Numbered from the stretch's first letter, positions 9,990 through 21,402 are shown. The stretch: 64,000 nucleotides of DNA from Ryuthela nishihirai (GCA_038380435.1 JAWZYU010000009.1:65625901-65689900), one strand, 5' to 3'. Notes: generated by a model not told the origin, from the letters alone. Made by a program: numbers and translations.

Positions 9990-11715
9990 TATGGTTGTGG
10001 GGGGGGGGGAGAAATCAAAAATTTGCCAAATATCAAATTTTTGCCAACTGAGCAAATAATGCTATATTTTCGCTCCGTTTGTGTATGTGGGAGGGGTTCA
10101 CAACTGCATTTTGCCATTTGACTTCCAATTTTTGCCAACTAGCCATAACTTTACAGAAATTATCCCAATATTTACATCTTGTCTGAATTGTAACAATTCA
10201 ATGTGAATTTCCCCTTGATTTGGCCAACTCTCCTTAATTTCACAAAACCAGTTCCAGTCCAATCTTTACATCTCTCCTTATTTGTCAAGTCACTTCAAAC
10301 TTTTCAAACTCCCCAATATTTTCCCAGGTTTTCTAGATTTTGTCAACTCTCCTTAATTTCACAAACCCAATCCCAATTATCACACCTCGCCTATATTTCC
10401 CCAAGTGGATTCGAATTTTGCCAACTACCCTAGTTTTTGCCAACTACTCGCCTCTATTTTACCCAATGGATTCGAATTTTGCAAACTCCCCTACATTTTG
10501 CCAACTCGCCATAATTTTACAGAAAAAATCGCAATTTTTACATCTTCCCTGAACTTTCCAAGTCACTTCGAATTTTATCAACTCTCCTTAATTGCGCAAG
10601 AAACACACAATTTTCACAACTCCCCTGTATTTTACCAAGTGGCTTAGAATTTTGCCAACTGCCCTACATTTTGTTAAGTTTCCTCGATTTGTCCAACACT
10701 CCTTAATTTCACAAAATAAATCCCAATTTTCACAAATCGCCTATATTTTACCAAGTGGATTCGAATTTTGCCAAGAATTCTCGGTTTTTCCAACTCTCCT
10801 TAATTTCACAAAACCAATCCCAATTTTTGCAACTCACCTGTACTTTACCAAGTGGTTTCCAGTTTTGCCAAGTTGCCCCGATTTTCTACCTCTCCTTAAT
10901 TTCGCAAAACAATCCCAATTTTTACATCTGTCCTGAATTTGCCAAGTCACTTCAAATTTTTCAAACTCCCCAAAATTTTGCCAAGTTTTCTCGATTTTGT
11001 CAATTCTCCTTAATTTCACAAAAACAATCCCAATTTTCACAACTCGCCTGTATTTTACCAAGTGGATTCGTTTTGTCAACTGCCCTATTTTGCCAAGTTT
11101 CCTCGATTTTGTCATCTCGCCAAAATTTTAGAGAGAAAAAAATCCAAATTTTTACATCTCACCTGATTTTTGCAAAGTCACTTTGAATTTTGCCAGCTCC
11201 CCCAAGATTTGCCAACTCTCCTAAATATTGCGAAGTTGCCTCGATTTTGCCAACACGCCATAATTTTACAGAAAAAAGATTGCAATTTTTACATCTCACT
11301 GCGAATTTTGCCAACTGCCCATAAATTTTGCCAAGTCACTCCGAATTTTACCAACTCCCTAAGTTTTGCTAACTTGACATAATTTTACAGAAAAGAATCC
11401 AAATTTTTACATCTCACCTGAATTTTGCCAACTAACTCCCCACGATTTTGCCAAGTCACTCCGAATTTTGCCAACTCCCCAAGATTTTGCAAAGTTGTCT
11501 CAATTGTTGTATTTTACTAAGTGGCTTCGAATTTTCCCAACTGCTCTAAATTTTGCCGTCTCTCTATTTTCCAAACTGCCCTAGATTTGCCAAGTTGCCT
11601 CGATTTTGACTCCTCTTAAATTTGCAAAAAAAAAGATTACAAATTTTCACAACTCATCTAGATTTTACGAAGTCGCTTCGAATTTTGCCAGCTCCGAATT
11701 ACTTTGGGGGGGGGT
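9990..11715. repeat. Degenerate minisatellite, about 1.7 kb, with nested period
   Basis: The stretch is built from variants of a roughly 19-22 base module of the form 'attttgccaactcccc' / 'attttgccaagttgcc', arranged in larger blocks. The landmark 'ctccttaatttcacaaaa' recurs near 10229, 10343, 10583, 10698, 10795, 10891 and 11005, at spacings of about 95-115 bases or twice that. Both ends are marked by G runs (10000-10011 and 11706-11714). Open frames on both strands (rich in F, Q, S, L on plus; K, L, R, G on minus) are by-products of the repeat and not genes. Confidence 0.85.
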
Positions 11716-12045
11716 GAGCCCATAATCCGGGTCAAACTTAAACTAGTTTAAACATCGAGTAAATTCTGAAGCACCAAAATATCGAAGTCGCAGGAAAGTT
11801 TAAAACAGTTTATATAAAAAATTCTGCCAGAATTAAAGTGAGTTTTTAGAGTGAAATTATAAACTATTTTTTCTCAATGAGTTTTCAAGCGACATTCAAC
11901 TAGTATGATTCATTATTTTTTTTTAACGTATTAATACACAAAAAACTTAAGTCACTAGTAGAGGCTCAGATCTTTCACTCGAACATAGGGAATCTTGAAA
12001 CAGTTTATATCAGGGCTCCTAAGTATCTGTCTATGGCGTAAGAAA
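11716..12045. other. No gene seen
   Basis: AT-rich spacer between the minisatellite and a SINE. It holds no supported feature. Confidence 0.5.
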
Positions 12046-12056
12046 TATATTCTTTA

Positions 12057-12219
12057 ATAAAATAAAAATAAATACACCCTCAATCAGCGGCTTGCCACAG
12101 AGGTTTGACAGGAGCCTGCCAGTTAATATGCCATAGAAGGTCTATGAGGATGGCAGGACCTCAGCAGAAAAATGACACAAACATCCATGCCTTATCCCGG
12201 GGCTCAAACCCAGGTCCCT
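12057..12219 (-). mobile_element. SINE family A, 5'-truncated, with target duplication
   Basis: Minus-strand family A body and tail; the copy stops inside the tRNA head just after the B box (GGGCTCAAACCCAGG). An 11-bp direct repeat, tatattcttta, flanks it at 12046-12056 and 12220-12230, which defines the insertion exactly. A 5' truncation with a target-site duplication is the signature of LINE-driven target-primed reverse transcription. Confidence 0.85.
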
Positions 12220-12230
12220 TATATTCTTTA

Positions 12231-12516
12231 GCCCTTGAAAATACAAAAAAAATTGAATGTTTTTGAAAATGAACTATGGAAAAAAAAAGGCTGGAAATCG
12301 TGAAACATTAAATGTATGTAATTTTATTATAAATTCCGGCTTTTGCGTTTAAGCCATAATTTTTTCGCCTTTTTTACTATTTTGCACTCACATCATAATT
12401 GTTTTGGTTATTTTACTATTTTATTTTCAAACATAAATCTTTTGACTTTTCTTTTTTTCTGTTTACTAGATGATACAAGTTTATTCAAGGTTAATGACAT
12501 ATTGGTGCTTTTGCAC
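12231..12516. other. No gene seen
   Basis: T-rich stretch whose 60-codon open frame has no recognisable feature. Confidence 0.45.
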
Positions 12517-12767
12517 AACTGTTAGGAAACAGGTGGTAGCCTCCAGTCAAGGCCATCCATTGTATTCTTTATTGTGCACAGACCACGGCTTAATATCCCA
12601 TCCTATGGGAGCCGGCCTTTCCAAGCCAATGGATGCCCCTTACTGATCGAGGGCAGGATTGGGAGTTTTGTAGAGATAAATCTCTCAATCCTGGTCCAAG
12701 TGGGACTCGAACCTGGGAAATGAAGATCTCGAGCTGGCGCGCTACTGACTGAGCCATGTCCGCCCCG
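12517..12767 (-). mobile_element. SINE family B, minus strand, with tRNA-like head
   Basis: It contains the family B body ('gtagcctccagtcaaggcca', 'gccggcctttccaagccaat', 'gagataaatctc') and the tRNA-like head in reverse (B box as GGGACTCGAACCTGG, A box as CTGAGCCA). The 3' third is missing. It meets another family B fragment in opposite orientation at about 12825. Confidence 0.8.
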
Positions 12768-12824
12768 TATTCATGAGAATCCTACTATGATGAGTACATT
12801 GATGGAGATGCTAGATGATTTTTA

Positions 12825-12965
12825 AAAGATTTCCACCTGTCTCCTAACTGTTGTCCAGTGGATCCCCTTCAGCTTCTTAACGCTGAGTCCTGGGGGGGGG
12901 GGGGGATTCTTGCGACCTGATCTTATCCCATTGTGTATTAAAAGCGCAGCTCACAGGTAAAGCAT
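12825..12965 (+). mobile_element. SINE family B 3' fragment, plus strand
   Basis: Diverged 3' part of family B: 'ccacctgtctcctaactgtt', 'ccagtggatcccc', then a G run at 12892-12905, then a match to the terminal 'gctcacaggtaaa'. Together with 12517-12767 it forms a head-to-head arrangement. Confidence 0.55.
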
Positions 12966-13267
12966 TTCAAAACTGGCATAGCTATGATGGGCATACCTAT
13001 TTTTCGAATGGCGACAAAATTCTGCATCTTCCATGCATGTCTATTTATAGAATTCAGTATTGGAAGGTGAAATAATAGAGATAAAATAATGCCTTTACTC
13101 AAGTGCGCAATATCAATTAAATGAAAAATAAGAATGAAATTTAGGAATTGCACATAATTCTTTTATATACAATCAGTGGCCTAGCCAAAATATTTTGTTC
13201 TAATTATTATATTTCCAATTATTAAACTATTAACCAAAAATTTGGTTAATATTTTTATTAATGCACA

Positions 13268-13408
13268 TTAATGTATAAATAAATAACACACCCCTCAAGC
13301 AGATATAAATCTTGCAGGAGCCTGTCAGTGTAATATCCTTATCTATTATGTAGGGCTTGAACCCAGGTTCCTAGATCAGTAGCCAAGCAAGCTAACAATT
13401 CGGATTGG
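13268..13408 (-). mobile_element. SINE family A, degraded, minus strand
   Basis: Recognised from 'cccctcaagcaga', 'caggagcctgtcagtgtaat' and the head 'gcttgaacccaggttcctag' plus 'agccaagcaagctaaca'. Part of the body is deleted. Confidence 0.65.
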
Positions 13409-13497
13409 TTAAAAATAAATTTTCTGAATGAGGGGGAGATTGCACCCTCAGTTCCCCTCTCCTCTGTTATTATAACTCATATTTATATATACAAGTA

Positions 13498-14007
13498 CTG
13501 GACTGAAAAATCGAAATAGTTCTATATTATTTCAATAGATAATCACATTCAGAGCTCAATAACTTCAATATGATTTTTAGTAAAAAATATGTTTAAAGAT
13601 AAAGACCTCAATCAAATCTGCCTAAATCCATATTTTAACAATTTTTTTCATATTCAAAGAGTTATGAAAGCTTGAAAATTTAACAGGCTACAAAAAAATT
13701 ACCTAATTTTAATTAATGCTTTAAAAGAGATTAAGAAATCAGTAACGGGTGCACCAACGCTATACTAGTCAACTATGATCTCTTAACGAATTTTAATTAA
13801 ATTTTGGGTCAATTTTTTTTGTACCTTGTTATATTTTTTAATTTTTTTATATTCCAGCGGTCATAATTCTTTGAATGCTGAACAAACATTGTTTAAAATC
13901 GAGTTTCGACAGATTTCATCGAGATCTTTAGGCATATTTTTTTAAAAATCATATTGAAATGATTTTCTATTGAGATAATGTGGAACCGTTTCCATTTTTC
14001 TGTCCAA
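13498..14007. mobile_element. Palindromic TA-flanked MITE, copy 1
   Basis: Almost the whole 510 bp is an imperfect palindrome. The left end CTGGACTGAAAAATCG pairs with the right end ending TTTTTCTGTCCAA, and pairing continues through 'caatagataatcac', 'caatatgatttttag', 'catattcaaagagttatga' and 'gatctcttaacgaatttta' toward a centre near 13750. TA dinucleotides flank both ends (13496-13497 and 14008-14009). It has no coding capacity. A second copy with the same ends lies at 28678-29195. TA flanks suggest mobilisation by a Tc1/mariner-type transposase (inference). Confidence 0.82.
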
Positions 14008-14009
14008 TA

Positions 14010-14599
14010 CATACATGTTTAAAATGCAAAGACATTTTTTCTGAGGATACTCGGGTATCCCCACCTGTTTTCATCCGTAAAAATAATATTTAATTTTTAG
14101 GCGAGTTTATTAAGAAAAGGTTTTTAAAGTACAGTTGGTGATATTTACCTCCACTTTCGACTAGACTACAATTCTATAGTGTCGATACCAAAAACAAAGA
14201 ACGAAATCGAGATATTCCTCAGAACGCAATTGTCAATATTTGAAATTTTACAACTTAGTGAAGGTCAAAAATATTGACTTCTGTGCTTTCTTCCCCCCCC
14301 CCCAAAAAAAAAAAATTGACACCCCATGCATTCATTTGGAGTTTTACAACTTTAGTGAAGGTGATTTTGCAAATTTTTTTCTTTAATATTAATTTTTACT
14401 TTCGTTCTAACTTCCCAGTAAATAAAATGAAATTTTAATATTTGATTTAAAAAGTAGGTAGCAAAGATCTGCTTGGCGTTCGCGTGTGTTCAATTAATGC
14501 ACTGCAAGCGCCAGATAAAAGTATTTCCGAAACAAATGGGAAAAGCCGATACATTTGTGATGTTGAAAATTATAAGCATTTAAAACATTTAGGAGGGGT
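14010..14599. other. No gene seen
   Basis: AT-rich with a C run then an A run at about 14292-14314. It holds no supported feature. Confidence 0.45.
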
Positions 14600-16495
14600 A
14601 AAGGTAATTCTCCTGAATCGGTACTTAGGATCACTTAAGAAGATCAAACAGCTTGATAGAACGACTAATGCTGTTTAAATAACTATTAAAGTGTTGGCAA
14701 TACTCGCCAAAAATGCTTGATTTCCTAGTAATTACCCAAAAACGTTTAAAATGGTATAGGGTAATGGCCATTATTTTAAGCAAAAGCTCTTCGCCTGCCA
14801 TATAAATACACAATAGAAGAAATGAAGTATATATTTCTGGAGGTTTTTTATGCAATACAGCATGCGGTTTCTTCGAAATGCTGAAATCAGTAGGAATATA
14901 CAAAAACATACCGCTGATGACGGCCATTTTCCCTATTTTGATGTCTCTTTAATACGCTTTCAAGGCCGCCATTGATATCAATTATCCGCCTGTCGCATTA
15001 CAAAAAAAAAAGGCCCAAAAGATAATAAATCATTTGTTTTTGAAGTTTTTTTTACAATGCGCCAAGCGATTTACTCATAAGTCTGAATCGGTATTTCCCC
15101 AACAAAGTTATGCGACACCCGAGTTTTACGTTACATAACGTATACAGTTGGGTTGTTTTACCTCTGAGCACTTTTTTGCACACCAAGGGCTAAATGACCA
15201 GGTCACATGGACCCCGAAGGCTCACAGAAGGTTGGGAGAGAGGACCCACTGAAACAGCTGTTGGGAGACAGATGGTAGCCTCCGTCAAGGCCATCCAATG
15301 TGTTCTTTAACGTGCACAGGGTATGGCTCTCCCGCTAACGGGGCCACGGTTTAACGTCCCATCCGACGGACGGCGGCCTTTTCCAAGCCCATCGGTGTCC
15401 CCTACTGACCGTGGACAGGGCGGGGAATTTTGCGGAGATAAATCTCAATGCTGACCCAGGCGGGACTCCAACCTGGGAACTACAGATTACGAGTCTGGCG
15501 CACTACCGACTGAGCCACCCCCGCCCCAACGTACACAGTTAAAGGACACATAACTTTTAATGCTTAGACAAAAGCGCAAATAAGATTCAAGCTCCGGAAT
15601 CAAAATTCGGTAATTCTCCCGAATCACTACTTCGGATTGCCAAAGATACTTATTTAACCAGTTTAAAATAATTTTAGACGACATTTTGTTTTCTACCTTC
15701 AACACGACTGGGAAGTTATATCAATAACAAAGAACGTATTTTTTTTTCAAAAACTGGTATTTCGGAGATTAAAACTTTATTTCCTATTTGTATCTTTGTC
15801 TAAGCATTACAAGTTATATGTCCTTTAACTGTGTATGTTATGTAACGAAAAACTCAGGTGTCACTTAGCTTTGCTGGGGACAATGCCAATTTAGATTTCC
15901 AATCGCTTGCCACATTATGTAAAAAAAAAACATCTTCTGGGGATTTTTTTTTTGCAATGCGGCATCCAGTTAATTGTTGAAACCACTGGCGACCTCGAAA
16001 ACGTACCAAATGACGGCCATCAAAATATGGCAGTGGTCAACAGGCAGCTTCTGAAGCGTTTTTGTATACTCCTACCGATTTTAGCATTTCTAAGAAACTG
16101 CCAGCAGTTATTACTTAAAACCCAAAATCATACACTTCATTTTTTTTCCTTTTTTTTTTATCATGCGGCAGGCGAATTACTACTATTAGTTAAATAATGG
16201 CCATTGCCAATGTTCAAAACTTTTTTCGGTAATTACTACGAAATTAGGCGTTTTTCGCCAGTATTGCCAAAATTTAATCTATCATCATTTTGAGCTTAAG
16301 CGACCCGAAGTAGCGATTCGATTCGGAAGAATTACCCAAAAACTCACTCAATTTTTGAAAAAAAAATCATTAAAATGTTTTTTGTGATTGATATATCCCC
16401 TTTCCAGTCATGTTGAAGGTAGAAAATGTCGACTGAAAACGTTTTAAATAAGCATCTAAGCGATGACGAGTAGCGATTTGGGGGAATTACCGGGA
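14600..16495. repeat. Mosaic of diverged inverted modules, interrupted by a SINE
   Basis: Several module pairs face each other: 14602-14772 with 16194-16337 (sharing 'ttggcaatact', 'gtaattacc' and 'aatggccatt'); 14773-14850 with 16118-16194 (sharing 'cgcctgcc' and 'aatgaagt'); 15100-15136 plus 15541-15575 with 15797-15885 (sharing 'gttacataac', 'aaaggaca' and 'gcttagacaaa'); and 15608-15770 with 16336-16495 (sharing 'tctaccttcaaca'). The motif 'gtaattc..cgaatc..tactt' recurs at least four times. Removing the SINE at 15150-15527 makes the arms roughly equal around a centre near 15680. I read this as one or two old foldback-type elements, with no coding content. Confidence 0.65.
15150..15527 (-). 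mobile_element. SINE family B, full length, minus strand
   Basis: Full-length family B copy in reverse, from the 3' terminus (ggttgttttacctctgag) to the tRNA-like head (A box as ACTGAGCCACC). It is flanked by a 13-bp duplication with one mismatch, aacgta(t/c)acagtt, at 15137-15149 and 15528-15540. It sits inside one arm of the inverted-module mosaic and so is younger than it. Confidence 0.92.
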
Positions 16496-16842
16496 TAAAT
16501 ACAGCTATTCAGATATGCCTCTTTTTGAAGACGTCTATACACATTAATAACTTCCGAGATACAGTTTTGAACATGAAAGATTTAGTTAAATATTTTGCCT
16601 GAATTTTTTTGTCCCGTCCTCATCAAAATGGTCATTTTTCTAGCATTTTTCGTGAAAAGTCATATAAATATTCCGATAAATAAAGTGAAGCCATCGAGTC
16701 GGAATACAGTAAAGGGGAGGGAGAAAGAAACTGGATTCCCATTGCAGTATATTTTTTCTTTTCCGTTTCAGACGTTTTCGAAAAAATTATTGGAATTACA
16801 AGTTAAAAATTTTTGTCTCCTGTTACCCTTAATAGGTAAGGT
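16496..16842. other. No gene seen
   Basis: The 92-codon open frame at 16595-16873 shows no domain, and its end lies in a hairpin. I do not call a gene. Confidence 0.45.
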
Positions 16843-16892
16843 TGTAGTGGGTGCATGCCCCTCAAAGATATGAGGGGCATGCACCCACTACA
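16843..16892. repeat. Perfect 22-bp hairpin
   Basis: The arms tgtagtgggtgcatgcccct-ca (16843-16864) and their exact inverse (16871-16892) are separated by the six bases aagata. No T run or coding gene is next to it, so a terminator role is not supported. It may be the centre or end of a small foldback element. Confidence 0.85.
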
Positions 16893-17709
16893 TCCGGCCC
16901 TAGATATAATTATTCTGATCCCGTGGTAAAAGCTAAAAGTCGTAGCCTGTGGATACTGTCCAGAAAAAAATGTAAAAAAAAATTAACACCCTTTTTTTGC
17001 GGATACCATGATTTGGTTACTCAAAATCAATTACTGTTCTGGTAAATGATGAAAACTATTTTAATAAAACAAATAATATGGCTTTATTTACACAAAATGG
17101 ACAAAGCAATGAATCGTTAGTAAGAGACAAGCAAACTTCTGCATTGTCAGATGTTATAATTTAGCTCCATTTTACAGAAACAAAATTTGAAATGTGATAG
17201 AAATATAATTATGCCTTTGTGGCACACAAAATAGGTTCTATGGGTGTAACGATCAGCACAATTAATTAGCATTATGTACAATAACAGGATAATTAAACAT
17301 CAAACACATTTTATAACAAACGTTTTTGTAAAAAAAAATTTACCGTTTTCCAAATGATGCATCGTATGTAAATATACAGGACAGGCGCTAGCTATTTTGC
17401 CGCTTGAAGAACTTCGTCTCTGCCGCCTCTTACTCCTAGTCTGATCCTAGATATTAATGATTATTTTAGCTAAATTTAACGTCATTTTTAAAGATAATTG
17501 AAAGCCATCTGTTGAAAATTAGGCCGTACTTACTTCGGTCAATCTTAAGGTGTTCCACCGCAGTGCCGCACTGTGTCATAGTGCGCTTACAAAAAGTTTC
17601 TTCTGGTGTTTCGTATACAGCGAACACGCACAAATTGTTAGCGCACCCAAGCACACAGTGCGCGAACCTAGAAAGAACATTATGCGCGCACTCTTTAATC
17701 TCGTGGATA
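16893..17709. other. No gene seen
   Basis: AT-rich sequence with short unsupported open frames. Confidence 0.45.
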
Positions 17710-18369
17710 TGTTACCGCTAAAGCTCGAAAGCCGTTAATATGCACATTACCTAGCTAATCTGCAGATTAACTGATTTGCTCCGTTAACGTGAGGAATCAA
17801 GAGTTTTCCGCATTTTACCTAGGTAATGTGCACATTAACGGCTTCCGTATCGTTAAAGCTCAAAAGTTTGTTTCTCTCATAGTGGTGAATCTCTTGAATA
17901 TGAATCTTCGTGTCACGTGATTCACCGTCCGCATTATAAAAAACGCCCCGGATGAGCGGAGGCCAAGTGAAAACGAATCGGTAAAGTGATTCATTCTTGA
18001 TAACGAATCACTAAAATGATTCGTTCTCACTTGGCCTGCTCATTTTGGGGGCGTTTTTTATAATTCGGACGACTGATTCATGTTGACAGAGGGATGACCC
18101 TGGTTTCAACTCTACTCTGGGACACTAGATAAATAACATTATGGTAATTTAAGCGTACAGAAACGTTCCTGTTGTTCCAGCAAAGATCTTATTTTCACTT
18201 TTAACGAGTGCCTAGTAGGTAATGTGCAGATTATCCAGGTAATTTGCAGATTACCTAGGTAATTTGAGAAATGAAACAATTTTCCGCACGTTAACGGATC
18301 ACCCTAGTTAATCTGCACAATACCTAGATAATCTGTAGAATAACTGATTTCTGCACTTTAGCGGTAACA
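17710..18369. mobile_element. Unclassified TIR element with subterminal repeats
   Basis: A perfect 14-bp terminal inverted repeat, TGTTACCGCTAAAG, lies at 17710-17723 and inverted at 18356-18369; GATA occurs immediately outside both ends. Inside each end are several copies, in both orientations, of 'acctaggtaat', 'taatctgcagatta' / 'atgtgcacatta' and 'ccgttaacgtg' (about 17733-17843 and 18210-18340). Arrays of subterminal motifs of this kind are typical transposase-binding regions of larger DNA transposons. There is no transposase; another palindrome is nested at 17912-18087. The superfamily is unknown. Confidence 0.65.
17912..18087. repeat. Nested palindrome (foldback) of about 175 bp
   Basis: Two arms of about 83 bp face each other around 17998. 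They share 'gcattataaaaaacgcccc', 'ggccaagtgaaaacgaatc' and 'agtgattc' (inverse on the right arm). The composition differs from the surrounding subterminal-repeat sequence, so it probably inserted into the element at 17710-18369. Confidence 0.8.
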
Positions 18370-19820
18370 GATACAACGACCTTGTACGCATTCTAGTTTA
18401 AATTCTGCCGTCGAAGCGAAAACAATTTGTGCGCTTTGTTCACTGAAGTAAATTTTTCTATTTCTATAAGTATTTGTAAATGGAGTGGACCAATGAAAAG
18501 ATTATTAATTTTATAAAAGAAATCGAAATTTGACCTGTAATATGGGATTCATCTTATGTAGATTACAAAAATCGCAATAAAAAACATGACGCCAATCAAG
18601 AGTAGGTGAAAAGTTTGACTGCGATACCACAGAAGTAGTGAGGAAATGGAAAATAATTTTAGCACAATACAGATGGGAGAAGCAAAAAATTAAATCATCC
18701 GAAACTTCAGGCGCTGGAGCTTCTGATGTATACAAGCCAAAGTGGTTCGGATTTCAATACTTGCAATTTTTACGAGAAAGGGTGAGCCAAATGAAATTTT
18801 CTGGTCCTATGGCATTCAATAGATGCTCAAAATCTTGACAAGAAATTCGCGCAAAATTTTTAAATCCACTCAGAGGATCAATTTTCAAATCTTCCATGAA
18901 TTTTTTGGTTGATTCACGCTATTTTAGGAACGGCCGCACCCATACACGCGGTTTTGTTCTATGCTTTCTTGTTAAACTACCTAAAATGACACAAGCAGCA
19001 GAACTAAAACGTCCTCTTCAGTTAACATGTGGATGATGGTGAATACTGAATTGAAGCACAAATAATTCGCAACTTTTGTGCACGTACATTTTCTTCGCGA
19101 ACAGTGCAGAACAGTTCACAAACTTTCTGTTTTAGGTGGAGACAATCAATGTTTACAACATTGAGGCTCATTGTGCTGCACAAATGTTCATGCACAAACG
19201 TGTGCTGCACAGAATTGCGGTGGAACAGCACCTTTATCGCAGCTATGGTGGTTCGTTTTTTTGCCGGCCCTAAAATAATGTCGCACCGGTCGCACGTGCT
19301 GTAGCGCCACCCTGTAAATAAAATACGCAGCTGCTGTCCCTAAGATGAAATAATGAAAACTCCTTACACTGTCACCTTATTAAAAAAGGCTTTCAAGTTA
19401 GGTTGTATAACACCTAAAGTTTGTACAAAAATGAAACTGCATGAGCCCCCAAATACAAAACAATAACTTTTTATTAAAATCACATACAGGAAATAATGCA
19501 AAATTATAATACACAACAGGCACCACATTCGTTTATATGTAACCTGATACTTCCAAATATGTATCAGTAAACACAAATTTAATTCGTAGAATGCCAGCAT
19601 TTTACAAAATAGAAAATAATTGGTGAAGGAAATAAATAGTAATGGATTTTTTTAAATCGAAAAACATTATCTATAACGTTTTATTGATCAATCACATAGT
19701 TACCTTCAAATTGAATGATTTTGATTGAAAAAAAAAAAAAACCTGAAGATTTCATTTATATTTTGAGCAATTACCATGAGAACCACAAAATGTTTACCTT
19801 TTTAATGAATGTTAGTCTGT
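18370..19820. other. No gene seen
   Basis: Short open frames on both strands, none with a recognisable domain. A more GC-rich patch near 19250-19310 (gccggccc, gtcgcaccggtcgcacgtgc) may be a small repeat I cannot assign. Confidence 0.4.
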
Positions 19821-20030
19821 ACGTCCCATAGCCGAGTGGTTAGTGCGCTTGGCTACTGATCTAAGGGACCTGGGTTCGAGCCACGGGTAAGGCAAGGATG
19901 TTTGTCTTGTTTTTCTGCTGAGGTCCTGCCATCCTCTCAGACCTTCTACTTTGGCATATAAACTGACAGGCTCCTGTCAGACCTCTGTGGCAAGCAGCTG
20001 CTTGAGGGGGTATTTATTTTATTTTTTATT
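19821..20030 (+). mobile_element. SINE family A, full length, plus strand
   Basis: Well preserved: head 'cgtcccatagccgagtggtt' with A box, B box GGGTTCGAGCC, body 'ttctgctgaggtcctgccat', 'gacaggctcctgtcag', end 'gcagctgcttgagggggtat' and a T-rich tail. This is the clearest plus-strand reference copy for family A in the window. Confidence 0.88.
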
Positions 20031-20947
20031 AGTGTCTTTAGTACATACACAGCATCTATATTACTGCTTTTTTATAACTGTGAATGACGCTAATTATATA
20101 TCTATATATATACCAGAGTTGACTCTAGTTTGTTGGGAGGGGGGGAGTTACCACTAAAAAATCTTAACAGTTGGAAAACAAAGGCAAAAAATGGTAAACA
20201 CATACATTGCACATATTTCACGCTTATTTTGTTAAAAACAATCCACAGGATGGATAGAAAATAGACATATTGCACAAATAAACATTGTTCTGTTCTCTTC
20301 TAGCTCAACACAATCACTAACCCCTACTCCTAAAAGGTTTTTTGCTACATCTTGGCTTGCTATTGAATTAACTAACACATCTAAAATTGTTTAGGATTAC
20401 AGACAGTGCTACGAATTCTAGAAGCCTTAAACTAGCATAATTAAGAATAGAAGATAACAGAGAGGTGCAATTTCAGAAACAATGCAATTCTTAAATCACA
20501 AAGAATTTCCAAAAATTTAAACTAAACGGTCTCTTCAAAGGTAGAATGGATAATGAGTAGCAGGACAAATCCCCATATCGCATAAATCGACTTGTATTCA
20601 TTTTCTGCACTATGGAAACTAGTATATGTGCAAAAGATCTTCAAGCCATAAGAAATATTTTGGCCCAACTCAAGTTGAAATATGTGGTTAACCCTCCAGA
20701 TGGCTACAGAATATCCTCCCTGTCAGAGCTGTCTGGTTCAGTAGTGTCACTAAGGTGACAGGAACCACTAAGTAACACTGCTTATGACCTGTGGTATTTA
20801 GGAGTGATGGATAGAAGGGCAACAACACTTGGAGGGTTAAAAGGTTTATGTGAAATAAGTGGAAAAAATATATATTATTAGAAGAGAATATAGACTTAAA
20901 AGATTAGCTAACTTTATATTTAATACTTTAAAAAAAAAGATTTTGTC
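20031..20947. other. No gene seen
   Basis: AT-rich sequence with no domain, RNA or recognised repeat. Confidence 0.45.
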
Positions 20948-21016
20948 TGGTTAAATTTATCAACTAATAAATCAGCACTTTAGCATCGATTTAAATTTTA
21001 GAGGAAAAATTGTCTT

Positions 21017-21089
21017 GAGCCGGGTGGGATACGAACCCACGACTTCCTGATAACATGTCAGGTGCTCTGGACCACTGAACTACCAGCCG
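21017..21089 (-). other. tRNA-like core 1 of the compound element
   Basis: On the minus strand it has an A box (GGTAGTTCAGTGG), a five-pair anticodon stem, and a T arm with GTGGG-TTCGTAT-CCCAC pairing and B box GGTTCGTATCC. The 3' end GGCTC can pair with an acceptor strand carrying mismatches. The anticodon loop (CATGTTA) lacks the universal U33 when folded with seven loop bases. It repeats at 21330-21402 with the same flanks. I therefore call it a mobile-element core, not a tRNA gene. Confidence 0.65.
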
Positions 21090-21329
21090 CCGATCAAGAT
21101 CTCCTCTAATTAGCGCTATGAACATTTCTTTTATGTCACATATATGCGCTATTCTGGACAGTTTAGCCACAAGCAGCCTTCAACTTGCCAATAGATGGAA
21201 GCATATGATTACAAGTATGCAGATAATAAATAATGAAATAAACTCGAAGTATTCTATATCAACTAAAAAATCAGCACTTAATTAATAAAGTCACCTTTAA
21301 AATTTAAATTTTAGAGGAAAAATTGTCTT

Positions 21330-21402
21330 GAGCCGGGTGGGATACGAACCCACGACCTCCTGATAACATGTCAAGTGCTCTGGACCACTGAGCTACCGGC
21401 TG
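21330..21402 (-). other. tRNA-like core 2 of the compound element
   Basis: Nearly identical to core 1, with a better A box (GGTAGCTCAGTGG) and a better acceptor stem (six of seven pairs, GCCGG with CCGGC). The T arm is perfect. The same anticodon-loop anomaly is present. It is enclosed by inverted arms at about 21230-21329 and 21436-21537. Confidence 0.68.

Noticed and set aside
10203..11382. Chain of overlapping open frames (70-143 codons) on both strands
   Set aside because: They are produced by the tandem repeat, whose unit rarely contains a stop. The peptides are repetitive with no domain and overlap in several frames.
21017..21402. Two genuine tRNA genes
   Set aside because: The T arm and A/B boxes are good, but the anticodon loop lacks U33, the acceptor has mismatches, and both copies sit in a duplicated inverted-repeat unit with a target duplication.
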